From Stenotrophomonas sp. UBA2302 (GTDB taxonomy: Bacteria > Pseudomonadota > Gammaproteobacteria > Xanthomonadales > Xanthomonadaceae), in assembly GCA_002345545.1 (NCBI GenBank), contig DDVW01000072.1, forward strand, positions 28,551-92,550: a DNA stretch of 64,000 nt, read 5' to 3'. Below, piece after piece: positions 9,826-18,846 of the stretch. Below the pieces are notes generated by a model that was not told the origin of the DNA, made no database searches, and saw only the letters and a program-made list of their open reading frames with translations. Every line of letters starts with the position of its first letter. The first letter of the stretch is position 1. A program made the position numbers and the translations under genes.

Positions 9826-10047
9826 ATGGATTCCTTCGACCCCGCTGCCCAGCTGCAGGCCCTGGCCGCCCGCCTCGAACTGCTGTTCGAGCGCAACCAG
9901 CGGCTGGCAGATGAGAACCGCAGCCTGCGCCAGCAACAGGAGCAGCTGATGGCCGAACGCTCGCAGCTGCTGGCCAAGAACGAACAGGCACGCTCGCGCG
10001 TGGAAGCGATGATCACCCGCCTCAAGTCGCTGGAGCAGCACACGTGA
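9826..10047 (+). CDS. TIGR02449-type small coiled-coil protein
   Basis: This 73-aa protein is almost entirely a predicted coiled coil: heptad-like Leu/Arg/Glu/Gln sequence from residue 8 to 68 (LQALAARLELLFERNQRLAD and onward). It fits TIGR02449, a ZapB-like family encoded just upstream of zapA in xanthomonads and pseudomonads. An alternative ATG at 9808 would add six residues; the MDSF start was preferred because the added residues do not look coiled-coil. Its stop overlaps the GTG start of zapA, so the two proteins are made together. A role at the division ring beside ZapA is inference. Confidence 0.85.
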   Translation: MDSFDPAAQLQALAARLELLFERNQRLADENRSLRQQQEQLMAERSQLLAKNEQARSRVEAMITRLKSLEQHT

Positions 10048-10343
10048 GCCAGAGCGAACCGGTCAGCGTCCGCATCCTTGATCGCGATTACACCGTTGGC
10101 GTGGAGCCGGACGAACGCGACAGCCTCACCGCCGCCGCGCGCATGCTCGATGCACGCATGCGCGAGATCCGTGGCAACAACCGCATGGCCGCGGTCGACC
10201 GCGTCGCGGTGCTGGCCGCACTGAACCTGGCCCACGAGATGCAGTTGCTGCGTGATCAGCTGGCCGAACAGCAGCGCCGCTTCCAGAGCACGCTGGGCGA
10301 TCTGAACCGGCGCCTGGATCACGCCATCGACAGCACGCGTTGA
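10044..10343 (+). CDS. zapA: Cell division protein ZapA
   Basis: The 99-aa protein matches ZapA, which cross-links FtsZ filaments at mid-cell. The N-terminal half holds the conserved VSVRILDRDYTVGVEPDER and a second conserved block ending in MLDARMREIR. The C-terminal half is a coiled coil that mediates tetramerisation. Translation starts at a GTG overlapping the TGA of the preceding coiled-coil gene (GTGA). The 6S RNA gene follows, the classic zapA-ssrS-ygfA arrangement of gammaproteobacteria. Confidence 0.93.
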   Translation: MSQSEPVSVRILDRDYTVGVEPDERDSLTAAARMLDARMREIRGNNRMAAVDRVAVLAALNLAHEMQLLRDQLAEQQRRFQSTLGDLNRRLDHAIDSTR

Positions 10344-10392
10344 TACAGCTGAGCCGCTCAGGCAGATGAACGGGTGAGTGGTCGAAATACGC

Positions 10393-10420
10393 TGGTCACA
10401 CGGCCGCAACCGGCTATACT
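10393..10420 (+). promoter_or_regulatory. Probable sigma-70 promoter of 6S RNA
   Basis: A TATACT -10 element at 10415-10420 lies 16 bases after TGGTCA at 10393-10398. The predicted transcription start, near 10427, coincides with the expected 5' end of the 6S RNA. Confidence 0.6.
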
Positions 10421-10426
10421 GGCGCT

Positions 10427-10615
10427 GCGTTCTCTGCTGTGAACGACGGCGTGTGCAAACATTCGCCTTGTCCCTTAATGACGACCATGGGGGCGCGACG
10501 GAGCCGGGTGTGCAGGTCCGCCTTGTAGCGGGAAGCCCGATGGCCCCCCAGCGTTCCCACTTGAACCCCGGGTTCAAGGTCGTTTCGCACGCATCGTCAC
10601 CGCGGAGAATGCAAT
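10427..10615 (+). ncRNA. ssrS: 6S RNA
   Basis: Placement between zapA and ygfA, a promoter immediately upstream and a strong terminator immediately downstream identify this as 6S RNA, the roughly 180-nt regulator that binds sigma-70 RNA polymerase in stationary phase. The region does not encode a convincing protein. Complementary blocks suit a long interrupted hairpin, for example CTTGAACC near the right side and GGAAGCCCGATGGCCCCCC around the middle. Ends are estimated from the promoter and terminator; the primary sequence was not aligned to a covariance model. Confidence 0.8.
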
Positions 10616-10620
10616 ATTCC

Positions 10621-10653
10621 AGAACGGCGCCCAACGGGCGCCGTTCTTTTTTC
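10621..10653 (+). terminator. Rho-independent terminator of 6S RNA
   Basis: An 11-bp perfect stem, GAACGGCGCCC / GGGCGCCGTTC with a short loop, is followed by six T residues. The 157 bases from here to ygfA hold no recognisable feature. Confidence 0.9.
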
Positions 10654-10810
10654 ATCCTCCACCCTTCGGGAGAAGGCGCCCCGATGGGACGGATCAGCGC
10701 AAGTGCGCCGCGACGCGCACGTTGATCCCGCGTCACTTCGCCCGCACCCTCTTTCCAACCCTCTCGCAGGCAGAGGGACTCACGCTCCTTAGCCAGCAGA
10801 CTGTGCCCTG

Positions 10811-11401
10811 ATGACTGCCGATCCCCGCCAACGCCTCCGCCAGCAACTGCGCCAGCATCGCCGCGACCTTCCCGCCAGCGCGCGCATCGCCGCCGCCGAA
10901 TCGCTGGCCACGCATCTGCTTGCACTGCCTTTCGCCACGGTGAGCGGTCATGTCGCCGGTTACTGGGCAATGGATGGCGAAATCGCGCTGCACCGCTGGC
11001 AGATGCAGCTGCCGCCGCAGCAGACCTATTGCCTGCCGGTGCTGCACGGCAAGCTGCTGCGCTTTGCGCCGTGGCGCCCCGGGCAGCCGCTGGTCAGCAA
11101 CCGCTACGGTATTCCCGAGCCGGACGTGGACCCCGCACAGGCGCTGCGACCGGAAGACATGGCGCTGGTCGTCGCACCGCTGGTGGGCTTCGACGCCCAT
11201 GGGCGGCGGCTGGGCATGGGGGGCGGCTGGTATGATCGCAGCTTCGCATTCCGGCAGCGCCAGGCCGCGCCGCCGTGGCTGGTGGGAGTGGGATTTTCCA
11301 CCCAGCAGGTGCCGTCGTTGCCGGTCGAGGACTGGGACGTGGCGGTCGATGCGATCTGCACCGAGCAGGCCACTCTCTACCCGGAACCGTTGAACGCATG
11401 A
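10811..11401 (+). CDS. ygfA: 5-formyltetrahydrofolate cyclo-ligase
   Basis: The 196-aa protein belongs to the 5-FTHF cyclo-ligase family (methenyl-THF synthetase), which uses ATP to recycle 5-formyl-THF to 5,10-methenyl-THF. The family-defining ATP-site motif LGMGGGWYDRSF is at about 135-146 and the preceding VVAPLVGFDAHGRR is also conserved. It follows 6S RNA, as in E. coli where read-through from ssrS produces a joint transcript. Its TGA overlaps the ATG of the EVE-domain gene. Confidence 0.95.
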   Translation: MTADPRQRLRQQLRQHRRDLPASARIAAAESLATHLLALPFATVSGHVAGYWAMDGEIALHRWQMQLPPQQTYCLPVLHGKLLRFAPWRPGQPLVSNRYGIPEPDVDPAQALRPEDMALVVAPLVGFDAHGRRLGMGGGWYDRSFAFRQRQAAPPWLVGVGFSTQQVPSLPVEDWDVAVDAICTEQATLYPEPLNA

Positions 11402-11880
11402 CCGCCCGCAAGCGCTACTGGCTGATGAAGTCCGAACCGGACGCCTTTTCCATCGACGACCTGCAGCGCGTCGGCACCGAGCCGTGGAACGGCGTGCGCA
11501 ACTACCAGGCACGCAATTTCATGCGCGACGGCATGAAGGTCGGCGACGGCATCCTGTTCTACCACTCCAACACCAAGTTGCCGGGCATCGTCGGCGTGGC
11601 CACGGTGGCCAGCGCGGCCTACCCGGACGACACCCAGTTCGATCCGAAGTCCGATTACCACGATCCCAAGAGCACGCGCGAGCAGCCGCGCTGGATGCTG
11701 GTCGATGTCGCCTTCGAGCGCAAACTGGCGCAGGTGATCGCGCTGGAGGAGATCAAGCGCCACGCCGATGAACTGGGTGAAGGCTTCCCGCTGACCGCCA
11801 AGGGCAACCGGCTGTCGGTATTTCCAGTCACCGCCGCGCAATGGAAACTGCTGCTGTCGCTGGAAAAGAAAGCCAAGTAA
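11398..11880 (+). CDS. EVE domain protein
   Basis: The 160-aa protein is a stand-alone EVE (PUA-like) domain, related to thymocyte nuclear protein 1. It opens with [17 protein letters not shown] and contains [19 protein letters not shown], both hallmarks of the family. EVE domains bind modified bases in DNA or RNA; the target of this bacterial subgroup is not established. The chosen ATG overlaps the ygfA stop, whereas the in-frame upstream extension lies inside ygfA. A REP-like element lies directly downstream. Confidence 0.9.
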   Translation: MTARKRYWLMKSEPDAFSIDDLQRVGTEPWNGVRNYQARNFMRDGMKVGDGILFYHSNTKLPGIVGVATVASAAYPDDTQFDPKSDYHDPKSTREQPRWMLVDVAFERKLAQVIALEEIKRHADELGEGFPLTAKGNRLSVFPVTAAQWKLLLSLEKKAK

Positions 11881-11893
11881 GCATCTTTTGTTG

Positions 11894-11969
11894 TTGTAGG
11901 AGCTGCGTAAACCGCGAGGCTGACAACCTTTCAGATCCCCGGCTTCGCGGCTCACGCCGCTCCTACAAA
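11894..11969. repeat. REP-like palindromic pair (first copy)
   Basis: Two imperfect inverted arms, TGTAGGAGCTGCGTAAACCG and its counterpart ending CACGCCGCTCCTACA, enclose about 24 bases. This is the xanthomonad-type GTAGGAGC REP in an inverted pair. It fills most of the EVE-rpiA gap and could form a long hairpin in the transcript. Confidence 0.7.
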
Positions 11970-11999
11970 AAGCCTGTTTTCCAACCTGTTGAGTCCACC

Positions 12000-12647
12000 A
12001 TGTCCGAAGCCAAGCGCCTGGCCGCCGAAAAAGCCATCGAATACGTCGAGAAGGGAATGATTGTCGGGGTCGGCACCGGCTCCACCGTCGCCTATTTCAT
12101 CGAGGCGCTGGCCCGCATCAAGGACCAGATCGAAGGAGCAGTGTCCAGCTCCGAGCAGAGCACCGCGCTGCTCAAGGGCCACGGCATCGAAGTGCTGGAC
12201 CTGAACCACACCGGCGGCCTGTCGCTGTACGTGGACGGCGCCGACGAGTGCGACGGCAACCGGAACCTGATCAAGGGCGGTGGCGCCGCGCTGACCCGCG
12301 AGAAGATCATCGCCGAGGCCAGCAAGCAGTTCGTCTGCATCGTCGACCCGAGCAAGCAGGTCAAGGTGCTGGGCAAGTTCCCGCTGCCGGTGGAAGTGAT
12401 TCCGATGGCGCGCAGCCTGGTCGCCCGCGAAATCCTCGCGCTGACCGGCGGCCAGCCGGTATGGCGTGACGGCGTGGTCACCGACAACGGCAACCTGATC
12501 CTGGACGTGCACAACCTGTCCATCGTTGATCCGGTCAAGCTGGAACAGCAGCTCAACCAGATCCCCGGCGTGGTCACCGTCGGCCTGTTCGCCCGCCGCC
12601 CGGCCGACGTGGTGATCGTCGGCGGCGAACCGCCGCAGGTGCTGTAA
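12000..12647 (+). CDS. rpiA: Ribose-5-phosphate isomerase A
   Basis: The 215-aa enzyme interconverts ribose 5-phosphate and ribulose 5-phosphate in the pentose phosphate pathway. Family motifs are all present: GTGSTV at 25-30, YVDGADECD at about 77-85 with the catalytic Asp, and [13 protein letters not shown] at 91-103 with the catalytic Glu and Lys. The start at 12000 gives the standard N-terminus ([12 protein letters not shown]); the frame is open upstream only as a chance extension through the REP element. Confidence 0.97.
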   Translation: MSEAKRLAAEKAIEYVEKGMIVGVGTGSTVAYFIEALARIKDQIEGAVSSSEQSTALLKGHGIEVLDLNHTGGLSLYVDGADECDGNRNLIKGGGAALTREKIIAEASKQFVCIVDPSKQVKVLGKFPLPVEVIPMARSLVAREILALTGGQPVWRDGVVTDNGNLILDVHNLSIVDPVKLEQQLNQIPGVVTVGLFARRPADVVIVGGEPPQVL

Positions 12648-12720
12648 GCCGCAATCAGCCTCTCTTCCGGCGCCCCGCGTGCCGGAAGGTCACCGCCTCC
12701 GTTCCTGCTTGGTCACCGCC

Positions 12721-13173
12721 ATGTCCCTTGTCCGCCTCCTCCTCGTCTGCTCCCTGCTCGCCCTTGCCGGTTGCGCCAGCGCCGGGGGCGCGCACTGGGT
12801 GGAGCTGGCCGGTACCCGCTACCAGGTGGAAGTGGCACAGGACGACGCCAGCCGCGCACGCGGGCTGATGTTCCGCGACCATCTGGAGGCCGGCCACGGC
12901 ATGCTGTTCATCCATGACCGGCAGGAGCCGCAGGCGTACTGGATGAAGAACACCCGCATCGCGCTGGATATCCTGTATTTCGACAACGCGCGCCGACTGG
13001 TCAGCCAGCAGCGCGATGTGCCGCCCTGTTCGGCCGGCGATGCCTGTCCGCCGTATCCGAGCTTCAAGCCGGCGCGTTACGTGCTCGAGCTCAATGCCGG
13101 CCAGGCGGCGAAACTGAAGCTGGAAGACGGCGTCGAACTGACCTTCGGTCCCGGTATCGTCAGCGGCGATTGA
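12721..13173 (+). CDS. DUF192 family lipoprotein
   Basis: The 150-aa protein has an N-terminal hydrophobic segment ending in a lipobox (LLALAGC), so it should be lipid-anchored in the periplasm. The rest matches DUF192, with characteristic ARGLMFRDHL, HGMLFIHDR and YWMKNTRIALDILYFD motifs. DUF192 function is unknown; the domain resembles a small double-psi-like barrel found in many secreted proteins. The ATG at 12721 was chosen because it gives a proper type II signal peptide; an upstream ATG at 12679 would bury it. Confidence 0.88.
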   Translation: MSLVRLLLVCSLLALAGCASAGGAHWVELAGTRYQVEVAQDDASRARGLMFRDHLEAGHGMLFIHDRQEPQAYWMKNTRIALDILYFDNARRLVSQQRDVPPCSAGDACPPYPSFKPARYVLELNAGQAAKLKLEDGVELTFGPGIVSGD

Positions 13174-13239
13174 AACGGCACGCCTGCGCGACGCGCTCCG
13201 TGCTTGAACCGGCACGGCTTTGCCGCCAGTCTTGGAACC

Positions 13240-14088
13240 ATGTCTGAAACACGCCTGACCCTGCCGCACTGGGATGCGCTTGCCGATCTGGATGGGGACG
13301 CGCTGCCCTTGCTGGCGACCGCGCTGCTGATCGCCAGCGATGAATACCCGCAGCTCGATGCCGCTCGCCATGAGCGCATGCTGCAGGCCCATGTCGATCA
13401 CTTGCGGGTGGAAGTGGATGCGATCAGCGAATGGCCGCTGAAGGTCGCCGCGATCAACCATCACCTGTTCAACGAACTGGGCTACAGCGGCAACCACGAC
13501 GCCTACTACGACCCGCGCAACAGCTATCTCAACGAGGTGCTGACGCGGCGGCTGGGCAACCCCATCTCGCTGGCACTGGTGCAGATGGAAGTCTCGCAGC
13601 GGCTCGGCCTGCCGCTGGAAGGCATCTCCTTTCCCGGTCATTTCCTGGTGCGGCTGCCGGTGGAAGAAGGCGTGCTGATCATGGATCCGTTCAACGGCGG
13701 CCGCCCGCTGAGCGTGGACGAACTGCGCGAACGGGCCCGCACCAATCTCGGCGGTGAGACACCCGACGACGAGGTGCTGGCGCAGATCCTGGATCCGGCA
13801 CCGCATCGCGCGATCCTGATGCGGATGCTGCGCAACCTGCATGGTGTCTATGTCGAACGCGAGGAATGGGATCGCGCCGCCCGCAGTGCCGACCGCATCC
13901 TCAAGCTGGCGCCGGACCAGGCCGATGCGGTACGTGACCGCGGCCTGGCCTATCTGCAGCTGGAACACCTGGCCGGTGCCCGCAGCGACCTGCAGCGCTA
14001 TCTGAAGATGGAGCCGCAGGCGGACGATGCGATGCTGATCCATGAGCGGCTGGTCGATATCGGCGGTGAGCGCGCACAGCTGCACTGA
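13240..14088 (+). CDS. SirB1-like transglutaminase-fold / TPR protein
   Basis: The 282-aa cytoplasmic protein matches the SirB1 family. An N-terminal transglutaminase-like fold contains the conserved DAYYDPRNSYLNEVLTRR (about 88-105), PISLALVQMEV and SFPGHFLVR. A C-terminal tetratricopeptide-like segment (about 190-275) includes RSADRILKLAPDQADAVRDR. Catalysis has not been shown for the family, and the usual transglutaminase Cys is not evident here. The MSET start was chosen over an ATG 12 codons upstream because it is nearer the domain start. Confidence 0.88.
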   Translation: MSETRLTLPHWDALADLDGDALPLLATALLIASDEYPQLDAARHERMLQAHVDHLRVEVDAISEWPLKVAAINHHLFNELGYSGNHDAYYDPRNSYLNEVLTRRLGNPISLALVQMEVSQRLGLPLEGISFPGHFLVRLPVEEGVLIMDPFNGGRPLSVDELRERARTNLGGETPDDEVLAQILDPAPHRAILMRMLRNLHGVYVEREEWDRAARSADRILKLAPDQADAVRDRGLAYLQLEHLAGARSDLQRYLKMEPQADDAMLIHERLVDIGGERAQLH

Positions 14089-14265
14089 GGCGTGTCATCG
14101 GCAATCCGGACAGACCCCCGCTGACACCTGCGCGGAATCTTCCGGCCGACGACTTGCGCCCATCACGATGACGGCTCGACAACGGCCGCAACCTTGGCCA
14201 TGCGCGATAATCCACCGCCCCGGAAGCGGCGTTGACCGCCTCCCACCGCCATACCGGTAGTTTCC

Positions 14266-14889
14266 ATGTCCCAGCCTTCGCACGCCGCCCGCGGCATCTA
14301 CCTGATCACCCCGGACGAAACCGACACAACGCGCCTGCTTGAACGGGTACGCCCGCTGCTGGCCGATACCACCTGGCTGCAGTACCGCAACAAGGCGGTG
14401 GATGCAACGACGCGGCGGCAACAGGCGCAGGCCTTGCAGCAGCTGTGCGCAGGCGCCGGGGTGCCGCTGATCATCAATGACGATGCCGTGCTGGCGCTGG
14501 AAGTCGGCGCGGCCGGTGTGCACCTGGGCGAGGATGATGGCGACATCGCCGCCGCCCGGGCCCTGCTTGGCCCCGGAGCGATCATCGGTGCGTCCTGTTA
14601 CGACGAGCTGGAACTGGCGCGCCGAGCGGTCACCGCCGGCGCCAGCTACATCGCCTTCGGTGCGTTCTTCCCCAGCCGCAGCAAGGCCACCACGCGCCGC
14701 GCACAGCCGCAGCTGCTGCGTGACGCCGCCGCGCTGGGCGTGCCACGCGTGGCCATCGGCGGGCTGACGGCGGACAACAGCGCGCCGCTGGTCACAGCCG
14801 GCGCCGACCTGCTGGCAGTGATCAGCAGCGTGTTCGCCGCCGATGATCCGCCGGCCGCGCTGCGCGCCTACCGCGCCTGTTTCGCGTAG
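14266..14889 (+). CDS. thiE: Thiamine-phosphate synthase
   Basis: The 207-aa TIM-barrel protein joins HMP-PP and the thiazole phosphate to make thiamine phosphate. It shows the family order [42 protein letters not shown], a variant of the IGxS motif (IGASCYD), [13 protein letters not shown] and [10 protein letters not shown]. The 177-bp upstream region has no recognisable TPP riboswitch core. It stands alone here, away from other thi genes. A REP-like pair follows. Confidence 0.95.
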   Translation: MSQPSHAARGIYLITPDETDTTRLLERVRPLLADTTWLQYRNKAVDATTRRQQAQALQQLCAGAGVPLIINDDAVLALEVGAAGVHLGEDDGDIAAARALLGPGAIIGASCYDELELARRAVTAGASYIAFGAFFPSRSKATTRRAQPQLLRDAAALGVPRVAIGGLTADNSAPLVTAGADLLAVISSVFAADDPPAALRAYRACFA

Positions 14890-14927
14890 GTCGAGGCTGT
14901 GCCAGCGGCCCGACCGCGACAATTCCC

Positions 14928-14996
14928 GTAGGAGCGACGTGAGTCGCGACCAAGCCGTCCCGCTGAAGCCATGTCGCGACTCGCATCGCCCCTGCG
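14928..14996. repeat. REP-like palindromic pair (second copy)
   Basis: GTAGGAGCGACGTGAGTCGC and the near-complementary arm running GTCGCGACTCGCATCGCCCC form an inverted pair of GTAGGAGC-type REPs. It sits between the convergent thiE and M19 dipeptidase genes, the usual location for such elements, and may double as a transcription stop. Confidence 0.72.
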
Positions 14997-15008
14997 GATG
15001 CGCAGGGC

Positions 15009-16283
15009 TTATTCCAGCGCGGCCTTGATCGCCGCCGGGTCGGCCAGCGCCTGCACCTCGCCGATCAGACGCACGGTGTTGCCACCGAGAATGCCGCTGA
15101 TCTGGGCGTCGTTGTAGCCGGCATCGATCAGCGCCTGCACCACCTTGGGCAGTGCGGTGATGTCCTCGTAGCCGTCCACGCCGCCACCGCCGTCCCAGTC
15201 CGCACCCAGGCCGACGTGCTCCCAGCCGGCCACTTCGATGATGTGCAGCAGGTGGCGCATGTAGTCGTCGAAATCGGCGGTGCGGATGCCGTATTTGCGG
15301 TCCAGCTCGGCCACCTTGGCCTTGAGCTGTTCGCGCTCGGCATCGGTGAATTCGTGGTTCTCGCCGTAAGCGGCATGGAGCGCACGCCGCTCAGCGCGAT
15401 ATTCCGGGGTGGCGCCGGTATCGATCAGATAACCGCCCAGCGAGTTGACCTGGATCACCCCGCCCTTCTTCGCCAGCGCGCGGATACGCGCATCGTCGAT
15501 GTTGCGCGAATGGGCGAACACATCCGACGCTCCGCTGTGCGAAAGAATGATCGGCGCGGTGCTCAGTTCCAGCATCTGGTCGAACGCGGTATTGGAGGCG
15601 TGCGACTGGTCGATGATGATGCCCAGCCGGTTGGCCTCGGCGATCAGCGCCTTGCCCTTCGCGCTCAGGCCGCCGTGCTCGCCTTCCGGTGCCACGCCCA
15701 TGCCGGCCGAATCGGAGAATCCGTTATGGCTGATATGCGCCAGCGAGATCATCCGCAGACCCTGCTTGTAATAGAAGCGCAGCAGGCTGGGATCGTGTTC
15801 CAGCGGGTAGGCGTTTTCCATGCTGATGTAGACCGACTTCTTCCCCGCTGCCTTGATCCGCGCCGCGTCTTCGGCGGTGGTGGCCAGCTCGAATTTGTCG
15901 GCGTTGGCCGCGACCATCTCGCGGATTTCCGCCAGCCGCGCCAGCCCCGCATCGCGCGCCTTCAGCTGGCCGGTTCCATCACGCTTGCCCTGCCCGGTGA
16001 AGATCACCCAGAAGCCGCCATCCAGCCCGCCTTCGACCATGCGCGGGTAGTCGATCTGCGAGCCGTCCTGCTCGAAGGAGTGGCGATCGGTGATCTTCCA
16101 GCCCGGCTTGGAGAACAGCGCCGGCGTGTCCAGGTGGGTGTCGAGATTGATCGCCTGCGCCTGCAGGCTGCGGGCATGGGCGGAAATCGCGGTCGGGCCG
16201 GTCCCGGCATGGGCGCTGGCGGCAAGCGCCAGCAGCAACGCGGTACCCAGTGCGGCGCGTTTGAACGTCGGATCGAACTTCAT
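15009..16283 (-). CDS. Membrane dipeptidase (peptidase M19), exported
   Basis: The 424-aa protein has a clear signal peptide (positively charged MKFDPTFKR, hydrophobic [16 protein letters not shown], cleavage near residue 25) and then a renal dipeptidase-like M19 domain. Zinc-site features include NLDTHLDTP (HxD), SMENAYPL (bridging Glu), [13 protein letters not shown] and IIDQSHAS. M19 enzymes hydrolyse dipeptides, often with a D-residue, in the periplasm. The frame is open to 16445, but only the start at 16283 gives a normal signal peptide. Divergent from hemL. Confidence 0.93.
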   Translation of the reverse strand: MKFDPTFKRAALGTALLLALAASAHAGTGPTAISAHARSLQAQAINLDTHLDTPALFSKPGWKITDRHSFEQDGSQIDYPRMVEGGLDGGFWVIFTGQGKRDGTGQLKARDAGLARLAEIREMVAANADKFELATTAEDAARIKAAGKKSVYISMENAYPLEHDPSLLRFYYKQGLRMISLAHISHNGFSDSAGMGVAPEGEHGGLSAKGKALIAEANRLGIIIDQSHASNTAFDQMLELSTAPIILSHSGASDVFAHSRNIDDARIRALAKKGGVIQVNSLGGYLIDTGATPEYRAERRALHAAYGENHEFTDAEREQLKAKVAELDRKYGIRTADFDDYMRHLLHIIEVAGWEHVGLGADWDGGGGVDGYEDITALPKVVQALIDAGYNDAQISGILGGNTVRLIGEVQALADPAAIKAALE

Positions 16284-16430
16284 GGCTCTCGCTTCATGAG
16301 GGGTCACAGCGCATTCTTGCATGCGGGTCCGAGCGGCCAGCGGGCCATTGGTCATGGATTTCCGCTTGCGTGGCAGCCCCCGGCGCGAAAGCGGACAATA
16401 GATGCATTCTTCCGTCATTCCCTGCGTGCC

Positions 16431-17729
16431 ATGTCCCTGAACCACGACCAGTCACACACCCTGTTCACCCGCGCCCGGAAGCTGCTGCCCGGCGGCGTCA
16501 ACTCGCCGGTGCGCGCGTTCAAGTCGGTCGGCGGCGAACCGTTCTTCGTACAGCGTGCCGACGGCCCGTACCTGTTCGATGTGGATGGCAACCGCTACAT
16601 CGACTACGTCGGCTCGTGGGGGCCGATGATCGTCGGCCACAACCACCCGGCGGTGCGCGAGGCGGTGCAGCAGGCGATCGGCAACGGCCTGTCGTTCGGC
16701 GCGCCATGCGCAGCCGAGGTGACCATGGCCGAAACCATCACCAGACTGGTGCCGTCGTGCGAGATGGTGCGCATGGTCAACTCCGGCACCGAGGCCACGC
16801 TGTCGGCGATCCGCCTGGCACGCGGCGCCACCGGCCGCAGCAAGATCGTCAAGTTCGAGGGCTGCTACCACGGCCATGGCGACTCGTTCCTGGTCAAGGC
16901 CGGCAGCGGCATGCTGACCCTGGGCGTGCCGACTTCGCCGGGCGTGCCGGCCGGGCTGAGCGAACTCACCCTCACCCTGCCCTACAACGATTTCGACGCG
17001 GCCACCGCGCTGTTCGCGCAGCAGGGCAGCGAGATTGCCGGGCTGATCATCGAACCGGTGGTCGGCAACGCCAACTGCATCCCGCCGCGCGTGGGCTACC
17101 TGCAGCACCTGCGTGAACTTTGCACCCAGTACGGCACGCTGCTGATCTTCGACGAGGTGATGACCGGCTTCCGCGTGGCGCTGGGCGGCGCGCAGGCGCA
17201 TTACGGCATCACTCCGGATCTGACCACTTTCGGCAAGATCATCGGCGGCGGCATGCCGGTGGGCGCCTACGGTGGCCGCGCCGAGCTGATGAACCAGATC
17301 GCCCCGGCCGGGCCGATCTACCAGGCCGGCACGCTCAGCGGCAACCCGGTGGCGATGGCGGCCGGTCTGGCGATGCTGGAGCTGATCCAGCAGCCGGGCT
17401 TCCATGAGCACCTGTCGGCCGCTGCCGCACGCCTGTGCGCCGGTCTGGAAGCGGCCGCCGCCGAAGCGGGCGTAGCCGTCACCACCACCCAGGTCGGGGC
17501 GATGTTCGGCCTGTTCTTCACCAATGAAAAGGTGGAGACCTACGCGCAGGCCACCGCCTGTGATATCCCGGCGTTCAACCGCTTCTTCCACGCGATGCTG
17601 GAGCGCGGCGTGTTCCTGGCACCGTCGGCCTACGAGGCCGGCTTCCTGTCCAGCGCACATGACGATGCGGTGATCGAGGCCACGCTGGCGGCCGCGCGCG
17701 AGGCGTTCAAGGTGGTCGCGGCGGGGTGA
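16431..17729 (+). CDS. hemL: Glutamate-1-semialdehyde 2,1-aminomutase
   Basis: The 432-aa PLP enzyme makes 5-aminolevulinate from glutamate-1-semialdehyde in the C5 heme pathway. Recognisable motifs are [16 protein letters not shown] at the N-terminus, [36 protein letters not shown] and the PLP lysine K269 in [17 protein letters not shown]. The start at 16431 gives the normal family N-terminus; the very long open frame before it is antisense to the M19 gene. Confidence 0.97.
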   Translation: MSLNHDQSHTLFTRARKLLPGGVNSPVRAFKSVGGEPFFVQRADGPYLFDVDGNRYIDYVGSWGPMIVGHNHPAVREAVQQAIGNGLSFGAPCAAEVTMAETITRLVPSCEMVRMVNSGTEATLSAIRLARGATGRSKIVKFEGCYHGHGDSFLVKAGSGMLTLGVPTSPGVPAGLSELTLTLPYNDFDAATALFAQQGSEIAGLIIEPVVGNANCIPPRVGYLQHLRELCTQYGTLLIFDEVMTGFRVALGGAQAHYGITPDLTTFGKIIGGGMPVGAYGGRAELMNQIAPAGPIYQAGTLSGNPVAMAAGLAMLELIQQPGFHEHLSAAAARLCAGLEAAAAEAGVAVTTTQVGAMFGLFFTNEKVETYAQATACDIPAFNRFFHAMLERGVFLAPSAYEAGFLSSAHDDAVIEATLAAAREAFKVVAAG

Positions 17730-17829
17730 TCCCGCGCAACGGCAACACCACGCGAAACGTCACTGGCGGCGACGGGCGGTTTCCGTCGCCATCGGTGGCG
17801 CGCCGGCTGCACTGTGGCGGTGATGCCGC

Positions 17830-18426
17830 ATGACACCGGACCTGCATGCGCTGCTGCTCGATTTCGACGGCCTGCTCGCCGACTACGACCATCGCATCCA
17901 TCTGCGCCAGCTGGCCGAAGCCGCGCAGTGCAGTTCCACGCAGGTGGATGCGGCGCTGCGTATGGAAGGACTGGAGCTGGCACATGCACGCGGCGAACTC
18001 GATGGCACGCAGCTGCTGGATGCATTGAACCAGCGGCTGGACAGCCGATTGCAGCCGTGTGACTGGCATGCAGCCCGCACTGCCGCCACCAGCGTGCGGC
18101 GCGACAGCGTGGCGCTGCTCACGCAGCTGCGGCCCGGCGTGCAGGTGGCCGTGCTCACCAACAACGGCCTGCTCACCGCGCCGGTGATCGAACAGCTGCT
18201 GCCCGGCATCCCGGTGCTGTGCAGCGCGGCGCTGGGCATGCGCAAACCCGATCCGGCCGCCTACCTCGCCGCCTGTGCAGCGCTGCACGGCGATCCGGCC
18301 CGGACCCTGTTCGTCGATCACCTGTTCCGCAATGTGCAGGGCGCGCGCAGCGCCGGACTGCCGGCCGATACCGCCCATCACACCCAGTCATTGCGCCGGC
18401 TGCTGCGGCGCCGGCGCCTGTTATGA
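17830..18426 (+). CDS. HAD superfamily hydrolase, probable phosphatase
   Basis: The 198-aa protein has HAD motif I as LLLDFDGLLADYD (residues 8-20), motif II near AVLTNNG and motif III as MRKPDP, so the Rossmannoid core and helical cap of a class IA HAD phosphatase are present. Motif IV reads FVDHLFRN, with His where the second metal-binding Asp is usual; this could alter metal binding. No substrate can be predicted. The 3' end overlaps the convergent HIT gene by six bases. Confidence 0.85.
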   Translation: MTPDLHALLLDFDGLLADYDHRIHLRQLAEAAQCSSTQVDAALRMEGLELAHARGELDGTQLLDALNQRLDSRLQPCDWHAARTAATSVRRDSVALLTQLRPGVQVAVLTNNGLLTAPVIEQLLPGIPVLCSAALGMRKPDPAAYLAACAALHGDPARTLFVDHLFRNVQGARSAGLPADTAHHTQSLRRLLRRRRLL

Positions 18427-18846
18427 GCCCAGCGCCTCGCGCAGCTGCCGCGCCAGCGGCTCCAGCTGCGTCCGTGGCATGGGTGACGGTACGCCCATCG
18501 GGTAGATATCCAGCAGGCCATCACCGTGCCTGCGCGGCTGCACATGCAGGTGGAAATGCGGCACTTCCTGGCCGCCGGCCTCGCCGTTGGATTGCCACAG
18601 GTTGAGGCCATCCGGAGCCAGCGTGTCGCGCAGCGCCAAGGCGATCCGCTGCGCCACGCGCATCACCTGCGCGGCGCTGTCCGCATCCAGGTCATAGATT
18701 GTTTCGGCGTGCTGGCGCGGAATCACCAGCACATGCCCGGGCACGGCCTGGCGCAGATCTATGAAGGCCACGGTCTGCGCGTCCTCCCACACCACGCTGG
18801 CCGGCAGGCGGCCGGACAGGATGGCGCAGAAGACGCAGGTTTCCAT
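18421..18846 (-). CDS. HIT family nucleotide hydrolase (HinT-like)
   Basis: The 141-aa protein carries the histidine triad as PHFHLHVQPR (about 97-106) and the upstream Cys pair METCVFCAI typical of Fhit/HinT-type proteins. The family cleaves nucleoside phosphoramidates or dinucleoside polyphosphates in the cytosol. Its start codon shares one base with the argD stop (TGATG), so it is translationally coupled to argD. It overlaps the HAD gene tail to tail. Confidence 0.92.
   Translation of the reverse strand: METCVFCAILSGRLPASVVWEDAQTVAFIDLRQAVPGHVLVIPRQHAETIYDLDADSAAQVMRVAQRIALALRDTLAPDGLNLWQSNGEAGGQEVPHFHLHVQPRRHGDGLLDIYPMGVPSPMPRTQLEPLARQLREALGS

Noticed and set aside
14089..14265. TPP riboswitch upstream of thiE
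   Set aside because: The conserved core of the THI box could not be found, and no terminator-antiterminator pair is visible.
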